IMG/VR virus record: IMGVR_UViG_3300023174_002900
Span: 1 to 35,630 of that record
Length of the DNA stretch: 35,630 bases
DNA from: a virus
Direction: 5' to 3' (one strand)
Positions 31,873 through 35,630 of this stretch are shown here, one piece after another. The notes beneath the pieces were generated by a model. It did no database searches and was not told the origin of the DNA. It saw only the letters and a program-made list of their open reading frames with translations. A program made the position numbers and the translations under genes. How positions within the stretch are numbered: position 1 is the stretch's first letter; each line of letters opens with the position of its first letter.

Positions 31873-32805
31873 ATGGCAGATATGGTTTTTTCAGGCGTAA
31901 CATTTAGTGGTGGTTATTCAATATCTCTACCCCCACCTTCTTATCTCGCATACGCTATATTTGGATATGGAACAGTAACGGCCACCGGATCAGTAACAGC
32001 AATTACCAATCTAGTATCAAACACAGGTGTTGTTGCTAATGACATATCTGGTATTGGTACTGCTAGATATGGATTAGCGGCTGCCGGATATGGAAATGAT
32101 AAAGCTATTTTTGGATATGGGTTTGATGCTACTGATATTACATCAATAACTAACCTAGTATCAAATACAGGAGTTGTTGCTAGTAATACAACAGGTGTTG
32201 GTGCTGCTAGATACTATCTAGCGGCTGCAAGTTATGGTACAGATAAAGCAATCTTTGGGTATGGATTTTCTGGATCCGGTAGAGTATCAATAACTAACCT
32301 AGTATCAAATACAGGAGTTGTTGCTAGTAATACGACAGGTGTAGGCACTGCTAGAAATAGCCTGGCGGCCGCAGGCTATGGCACAGATAAGGCTATCTTT
32401 GGATACGGGTCTACTGGATCATTAACATCAATAACCAATCTAGTAACAAACACCGGGGTAGTCGGTAATGATGTTACAGGTGTCGGAACTGCTAGAAGTG
32501 GATTGGCAGCCGCAGGTTATGGCACTGATAAAGCTATCTTTGGATATGGTAATGGTGGCTCTAATTTATCAATGACCAACCTAGTAAGTAATACAGGCAT
32601 TGTTGCTACAGACACAACTGGTGTTGGTACAGCTAGACAATTTTTAGCTGCCGCAGTTTATGGTACAGATAAAGCAATGTTTGGATATGGAACCGGTAGT
32701 AGCCCGACCAATCTAGTAAGTAATACAGGGGTAGTTGCTACCGATACTACAGGTGTTGGAACTGCTAGAAGCCAACTAGCCGCCGCAAGTTATGGTTCAA
32801 TTTAA
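31873..32805 (+). CDS. Six-repeat kelch-like phage protein, paralogue B
   Basis: The protein has 310 residues. The head VTFSGGYSISLPPPS is followed by six units with the same plan as paralogue A (KAIFGYG, loop, SITNLVSNTGVV, GVGTAR, LAAA). Variable loops after FGYG differ in length, and the sixth unit has only TGSSP there. The gene ends ASYGSI at a TAA in the middle of a blade boundary, and the reading frame continues as another partial unit after the stop. A propeller fold and a surface role are inferred. Its ribosome site AAAGGG and box match its paralogues. Confidence 0.65.
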   Translation: MADMVFSGVTFSGGYSISLPPPSYLAYAIFGYGTVTATGSVTAITNLVSNTGVVANDISGIGTARYGLAAAGYGNDKAIFGYGFDATDITSITNLVSNTGVVASNTTGVGAARYYLAAASYGTDKAIFGYGFSGSGRVSITNLVSNTGVVASNTTGVGTARNSLAAAGYGTDKAIFGYGSTGSLTSITNLVTNTGVVGNDVTGVGTARSGLAAAGYGTDKAIFGYGNGGSNLSMTNLVSNTGIVATDTTGVGTARQFLAAAVYGTDKAMFGYGTGSSPTNLVSNTGVVATDTTGVGTARSQLAAASYGSI

Positions 32806-32910
32806 TCATCAACTAACAAAGTATCAAATACGGGTGTAGTTGCTACAGATACGACAGGAGTTGGTACTTTACGATACTCACTTGCAGCCGCAGGGTATTC
32901 AACAACATAA
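32806..32910 (+). pseudogene. In-frame orphan kelch-like repeat beyond the stop codon
   Basis: Directly after the TAA of paralogue B the same frame encodes 34 more residues: SSTNKVSNTGVVATDTTGVG, then TLRYSLAAAGYSTT and a second TAA. This is two-thirds of one repeat, lacking the KAIFGYG part. It is either the scar of a recombination event or a readthrough extension. Confidence 0.65.
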
Positions 32911-32934
32911 AATTTTCACACACAATAAAAAGCT

Positions 32935-32942
32935 ATTAAATA
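32935..32942 (+). promoter_or_regulatory. Putative late-promoter box ATTAAATA
   Basis: Twenty-nine bases before the ATG at 32972, with AGAGAG as ribosome site. Confidence 0.4.
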
Positions 32943-32971
32943 TCTCTATACACAACCTATAGAGAGATAAA

Positions 32972-33640
32972 ATGGCTTCCAATCTAAATTCAGAATTCAA
33001 CTACCGTTACCAAGTTATAGGTAACACACCCTGGGAAAAAATCAAAACACTTCAAGGCTTCTTAGTCGGTCGCAAACGAGCGGCTGTACTAGAAGAAGTA
33101 GCTGAACTAAAATATCAAGCTAAACTTGAAGAACTCAAACATCTAAAAACAGTTCCAGCACTACCGCATATTATGCTTAATCTACAAGCAGAAATCATTG
33201 AGTTGGAATCACACTTAGATGACCAAAAACACGCTTTTGAGCTTAATCGCAAAGAAATACAGATACTAGAAAAACTATTAGCTGAACTCTATGCTGAAGT
33301 AGAACCAACTAGATTGAGACATGAAGATGGTACATTTTATACTGATGATGAAATGTTTGAAGCTAATGCTAACTATGAATTTACAGTAATGGTTGGTCGT
33401 GAAATACAATCCGAAATCATTGCTATGGGCAGACCTAGTCCAGCTAAACTATTGAACGCTATGAGTAATCCACAAACATTAAATGCGTTGATGCAAGTTG
33501 GTCTTGTCCCTCAAGGTACTGTATTGTTAGAGCAAAAAGACATTATGTTACAGCTTTCAAATCAACAGCCAGCTGAAGTTGAAGCTCCTAAAAAGTTAGA
33601 AACATCTGTTCCTAAGAAGAAAATAAAGAGAACAAAGTAA
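32972..33640 (+). CDS. Coiled-coil phage protein of unknown function (222 aa)
   Basis: The protein has 222 residues, beginning MASNLNSEFNYRYQVIGNTP and WEKIKTLQGFLVGRKR. Residues about 40-115 form long charged helices (LEEVAELKYQAKLEELKHLK, IIELESHLDDQKHAFELNRK, then EIQILEKLLAELYAEVE) that should make a coiled coil. The C-terminus is disordered and basic (PKKLETSVPKKKIKRTK). No catalytic motif is visible. I do not recognise the family. A scaffolding or virion-associated role is possible. It is monocistronic with its own box and terminator. Confidence 0.65.
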   Translation: MASNLNSEFNYRYQVIGNTPWEKIKTLQGFLVGRKRAAVLEEVAELKYQAKLEELKHLKTVPALPHIMLNLQAEIIELESHLDDQKHAFELNRKEIQILEKLLAELYAEVEPTRLRHEDGTFYTDDEMFEANANYEFTVMVGREIQSEIIAMGRPSPAKLLNAMSNPQTLNALMQVGLVPQGTVLLEQKDIMLQLSNQQPAEVEAPKKLETSVPKKKIKRTK

Positions 33641-33654
33641 TATTTAATACTCAG

Positions 33655-33678
33655 AAAAGGCTCTTAGGAGCCTTTTTT
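33655..33678 (+). terminator. Terminator hairpin (GGCTC/GAGCC type)
   Basis: AAAAGGCTC and GAGCCTTTT pair around TTAG, followed by six T. Confidence 0.85.
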
Positions 33679-33690
33679 GTCTATTATTTT

Positions 33691-33698
33691 GCTAAATA
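33691..33698 (+). promoter_or_regulatory. Putative late-promoter box GCTAAATA
   Basis: Nineteen bases before the ATG at 33718, with AAAGGG between; same layout as the other kelch-like genes. Confidence 0.45.
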
Positions 33699-33717
33699 GT
33701 AATAAAGGGATATATTT

Positions 33718-34659
33718 ATGTTATTATCAGGCGGAATGCTATTTACAGGTGGAATGACAGTAACACCACAGCCTCCTCCCTCAAGCAGGGCTATTTTTGG
33801 ATATGGAATTAATTCTGGCGGTACTACAGTGTCAATGACTAACCTAGTATCAACCACAGGAGTAGTTGCTACCGATACCACAGGCGTTGGTACTGCTAGA
33901 AGTGGCCTAGCGGCAGCGGGCTATGGGACAGACAAAGCTATATTTGGTTATGGCACAACTACCGGTGCTAGTGGAGGGTCAACGTCAATAACTAATAAAG
34001 TATCAAATACAGGTGTAGTTGCTACTGATACCACAGGCGTCGGTAGTATTAGATTAGAGTTAGCCGCCGCAACTTATGGCACTGATAAGGCTATATTTGG
34101 ATATGGATCAAATCCAAATGATACTGGACCAGTCTCAGTAACTAATAAAGTATCAAATACAGGTGTAGTTGCTACTGATACCGCAGGAGTAGGTACTGCT
34201 AGAAGAGGTCTTGCAGCCGCAGGTTATGGTACTGATAAAGCTATTTTTGGATATGGATCACCCTCTGGCTCATTAACCGCAACAACCAACTTAGTATCAA
34301 ACACAGGAGTAGTTGGTAACGATGTTACTGGAGTTGGCACTGCTAGACGATTATTAGCAGCCGCAGGTTATGGCACAGACAAAGCCATCTTTGGCTATGG
34401 ATTTGATAATGTTACTGGTGCATCCATAACTAACCTAGTATCAAACACTGGAGTAGTTGCTAATAATACAACTGGAGTCGGTACTGCTAGAAGTGGATTA
34501 GCGGCAGCGGGCTATGGCGTTGATACTGCTATATTTGGATACGGATCAGGGTTATCAATTACCAACTTAGTAAGTAACACGGGTGTGGTAGCAACAGATA
34601 CAACAGGTGTTGGTACTGCTAGAGATACACCTGCAGCCGCAAGTTACGGCTTAGCATAA
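33718..34659 (+). CDS. Six-repeat kelch-like phage protein, paralogue C
   Basis: The protein has 313 residues. The head MLLSGGMLFTGGMTVTPQPP is followed by six kelch-like units as in paralogues A and B. The fourth unit here, in paralogue B, and the sixth in paralogue A share the variant VVGNDVTGVG, showing that units have been exchanged between copies. Loops after FGYG again carry almost all variation. It ends with ASYGLA, like the ASYGLS end of paralogue A, so this C-terminus looks complete. Propeller fold and surface-binding role are inferred. Confidence 0.65.
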   Translation: MLLSGGMLFTGGMTVTPQPPPSSRAIFGYGINSGGTTVSMTNLVSTTGVVATDTTGVGTARSGLAAAGYGTDKAIFGYGTTTGASGGSTSITNKVSNTGVVATDTTGVGSIRLELAAATYGTDKAIFGYGSNPNDTGPVSVTNKVSNTGVVATDTAGVGTARRGLAAAGYGTDKAIFGYGSPSGSLTATTNLVSNTGVVGNDVTGVGTARRLLAAAGYGTDKAIFGYGFDNVTGASITNLVSNTGVVANNTTGVGTARSGLAAAGYGVDTAIFGYGSGLSITNLVSNTGVVATDTTGVGTARDTPAAASYGLA

Positions 34660-34676
34660 TCTCACAAACACAAAAC

Positions 34677-34699
34677 AAAGGCTCTACGGAGCCTTTTTT
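34677..34699 (+). terminator. Terminator hairpin with TACG loop
   Basis: AAAGGCTC and GAGCC plus T run pair around TACG, a stable UNCG-type loop closed by C-G, followed by six T. Confidence 0.85.
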
Positions 34700-34700
34700 G

Positions 34701-34729
34701 TTGACTAAATATCCATACTATGTTAATAT
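34701..34729 (+). promoter_or_regulatory. Promoter-like element ahead of the 84-aa gene
   Basis: TTGACT (34701-34706) and TAATAT (34724-34729) are 17 bases apart. An ACTAAATA box overlaps at 34704-34711. The segment resembles the promoter at 34992-35020 along its whole length (shared TCCATACTATG). The ATG at 34736 is close to the expected start site, so the message could be leaderless. Confidence 0.5.
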
Positions 34730-34735
34730 AACAAT

Positions 34736-34990
34736 ATGAAAATAGAACGTGCATTAGATTGGAATAAAGTAAGTAGTGACTTAAGCAGTCAAATGAATGG
34801 CATTGGCTATAACCCAGACTTACATCGTATGCATAAAAACATAGACAAAATGGTAAGTGAACTAAGCAAACTAGAAGTAAATCTACGCAGAACAGGCAAA
34901 TACAATATGCTTGATGATAGAGTTACCGATATCAATACAGCAATCAATCACTTAGAAAAGCTAATATTAATGGCTAATCTAATGAAGTAA
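34736..34990 (+). CDS. Small helical protein of unknown function (84 aa)
   Basis: The protein has 84 residues, nearly all helical: MKIERALDWNKVSSDLSSQM, then HKNIDKMVSELSKLEVNLRR, then DINTAINHLEKLILMANLMK. Heptad-like spacing suggests a short coiled coil or a dimer. There is no Shine-Dalgarno, and the start lies seven bases after a -10-like element. Function unknown. Confidence 0.6.
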   Translation: MKIERALDWNKVSSDLSSQMNGIGYNPDLHRMHKNIDKMVSELSKLEVNLRRTGKYNMLDDRVTDINTAINHLEKLILMANLMK

Positions 34991-34991
34991 T

Positions 34992-35020
34992 TTGACAATA
35001 AATCCATACTATGCTACAAT
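34992..35020 (+). promoter_or_regulatory. Sigma70-type promoter 1 of the ATPase gene
   Basis: Perfect TTGACA (34992-34997), 17-base spacer and TACAAT (35015-35020). It lies 134 bases ahead of the ATG at 35155. Confidence 0.7.
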
Positions 35021-35094
35021 ACTCGTATTGAAGCTAGAAAACTGTCTACTTATCAAACCCCACATCTGTTGTAAATAAACAACAACTCACAAAT

Positions 35095-35123
35095 TTGACA
35101 ATAAATCAGTTTTATACTATACT
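35095..35123 (+). promoter_or_regulatory. Sigma70-type promoter 2 of the ATPase gene
   Basis: Perfect TTGACA (35095-35100), 17-base spacer and TATACT (35118-35123). The first part (TTGACAATAAATC) is identical to promoter 1, so the two look duplicated. A small GTTGT/ACAAC hairpin (35068-35083) lies between them. Confidence 0.75.
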
Positions 35124-35154
35124 TCATATATCAAATTTTTAACAGGAGCACTTA

Positions 35155-35630
35155 ATGGCATCAGTATCAGACAATCTCACTATCACTAGTGTACAAACTC
35201 GCAAAGCAATGCTTAAAGCATTCAAAGCTAAACGCCCGCTTTTCTTGTGGGGCCCTCCCGGCATCGGTAAATCAGAAGTCGTTTCTGAAGTTACAGAAGA
35301 ACTTGGTGGCTTTATGATTGACTTGCGTATGGCACAAATGGAGCCAACTGACATTCGTGGTATCCCTTTCTTTAATAAAGATATTAATAAAATGGATTGG
35401 GCGGCACCTGTTGATTTGCCTGATGAAGAACTAGCAAGCAAGTACCCAATTATTGTTCTATTCTTAGATGAAATGAATAGCGCATCACCTGCAGTACAAG
35501 CCGCAGGCTATCAACTGATTCTTAACCGTCGTGTAGGTAAGTATGTACTTCCCGATAACGTTGTTATCGTAGCGGCAGGTAATCGTGATAGTGACAAAGG
35601 TGTTACATATCGTATGCCGATGCCTCTCGC
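35155..35630 (+). CDS. MoxR-like AAA+ ATPase, 3' end outside window
   Basis: The first 158 residues are present; the frame is open to the end. The ATG follows AGGAG (35144-35148) by six bases. GPPGIGKS (residues 33-40) is the Walker A loop. IIVLFLDEMNSASPAVQAAG holds Walker B with DE and the MoxR-style continuation. LILNRRVGKYVLPDNVVIVA, then AAGNRDSDKG, includes sensor 1. MoxR ATPases act as chaperones or metal-insertion motors, usually with a VWA-domain partner encoded next door; that partner would lie outside the window. In large phages such pairs are common but their client is unknown. Promoter duplication suggests early or host-driven expression. Confidence 0.85.
   Translation, partial: MASVSDNLTITSVQTRKAMLKAFKAKRPLFLWGPPGIGKSEVVSEVTEELGGFMIDLRMAQMEPTDIRGIPFFNKDINKMDWAAPVDLPDEELASKYPIIVLFLDEMNSASPAVQAAGYQLILNRRVGKYVLPDNVVIVAAGNRDSDKGVTYRMPMPL

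Larger units (their letters stand above)
29099..34650 (+). repeat. Dispersed 140-150 bp coding repeats shared by three paralogous genes
   Basis: About 18 full units and one partial unit occur in the genes at 29027, 31873 and 33718. They share near-identical blocks such as GATAAAGCTATTTTTGGATA and GTATCAAATACAGGAGTTGT. They flank the porin-desaturase pair and the coiled-coil gene. Confidence 0.75.

Noticed and set aside
29099-34650. CRISPR-like array
   Set aside because: Units are 140-150 bases, coding throughout, in frame, and vary by codon; there are no short identical repeats with unique spacers and no cas genes.
35139-35441. 100-aa minus-strand frame near the right end
   Set aside because: It is the shadow of the MoxR-like gene, which has Walker motifs and a good ribosome site.

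Overview
The window looks like about 35.6 kb of a large, AT-rich tailed-phage genome (Caudoviricetes). Nearly all genes lie on the + strand. Several things suggest a phage: structural proteins made of low-complexity beta-rich repeats at the left end, two GIY-YIG homing endonucleases, dense ATGA-type gene overlaps, short monocistronic units with strong hairpin terminators, and recurring TAAATA boxes like T4 late promoters. No capsid, terminase or polymerase gene is in view, so the phage assignment is an inference. A Burkholderiales-type porin and a betaproteobacterial-looking desaturase hint at a Gram-negative, possibly freshwater betaproteobacterial host. That host guess is weak.

Layout. (1) 1-9.2 kb: virion or tail genes, namely the end of a very long repeat protein, a 50-aa protein, a GIY-YIG endonuclease, and three tail/fibre-like proteins. 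(2) 9.2-27.9 kb: one long, tightly packed operon for glycan or small-molecule modification. It holds two related GT-A-like glycosyltransferases, a third DxD glycosyltransferase, a twitch-type radical SAM enzyme, two 'SGQ-R' glycosyltransferase-like paralogues and three SGNH-like hydrolases. It continues with a cupin, a nucleotidyltransferase-kinase fusion, a shikimate-dehydrogenase-like protein, a KdsC-like HAD phosphatase, a GatZ/KbaZ-like aldolase, a 41-aa basic protein and a NodU/CmcH-type carbamoyltransferase. It ends with a 1385-aa protein carrying about 14 copies of an FDFSW motif. (3) 27.9-29.0 kb: a convergent GIY-YIG endonuclease, then a circularly permuted (two-piece) tmRNA gene with its own promoter and terminator. 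(4) 29.0-34.7 kb: three paralogous six-repeat, kelch-like proteins separated by cargo: a porin plus a fatty-acid desaturase, then a coiled-coil protein. (5) 34.7 kb to the end: an 84-aa protein, near-duplicate sigma70-type promoters, and the start of a MoxR-like AAA+ ATPase.

The most notable element is the permuted ssrA. The 3' acceptor half (T-arm, acceptor strand and encoded CCA, ending at 28722) lies upstream of the 5' half (starting at 28789). The halves form a 7-bp acceptor stem with the G3.U70 alanine identity pair. The coding half contains a readable proteolysis tag, ANDSQYLLAANA, which matches the bacterial ANDxxYxLAA tag but runs two residues further before tandem stops. Phage ribosome rescue with a changed degron is the main hypothesis to test.
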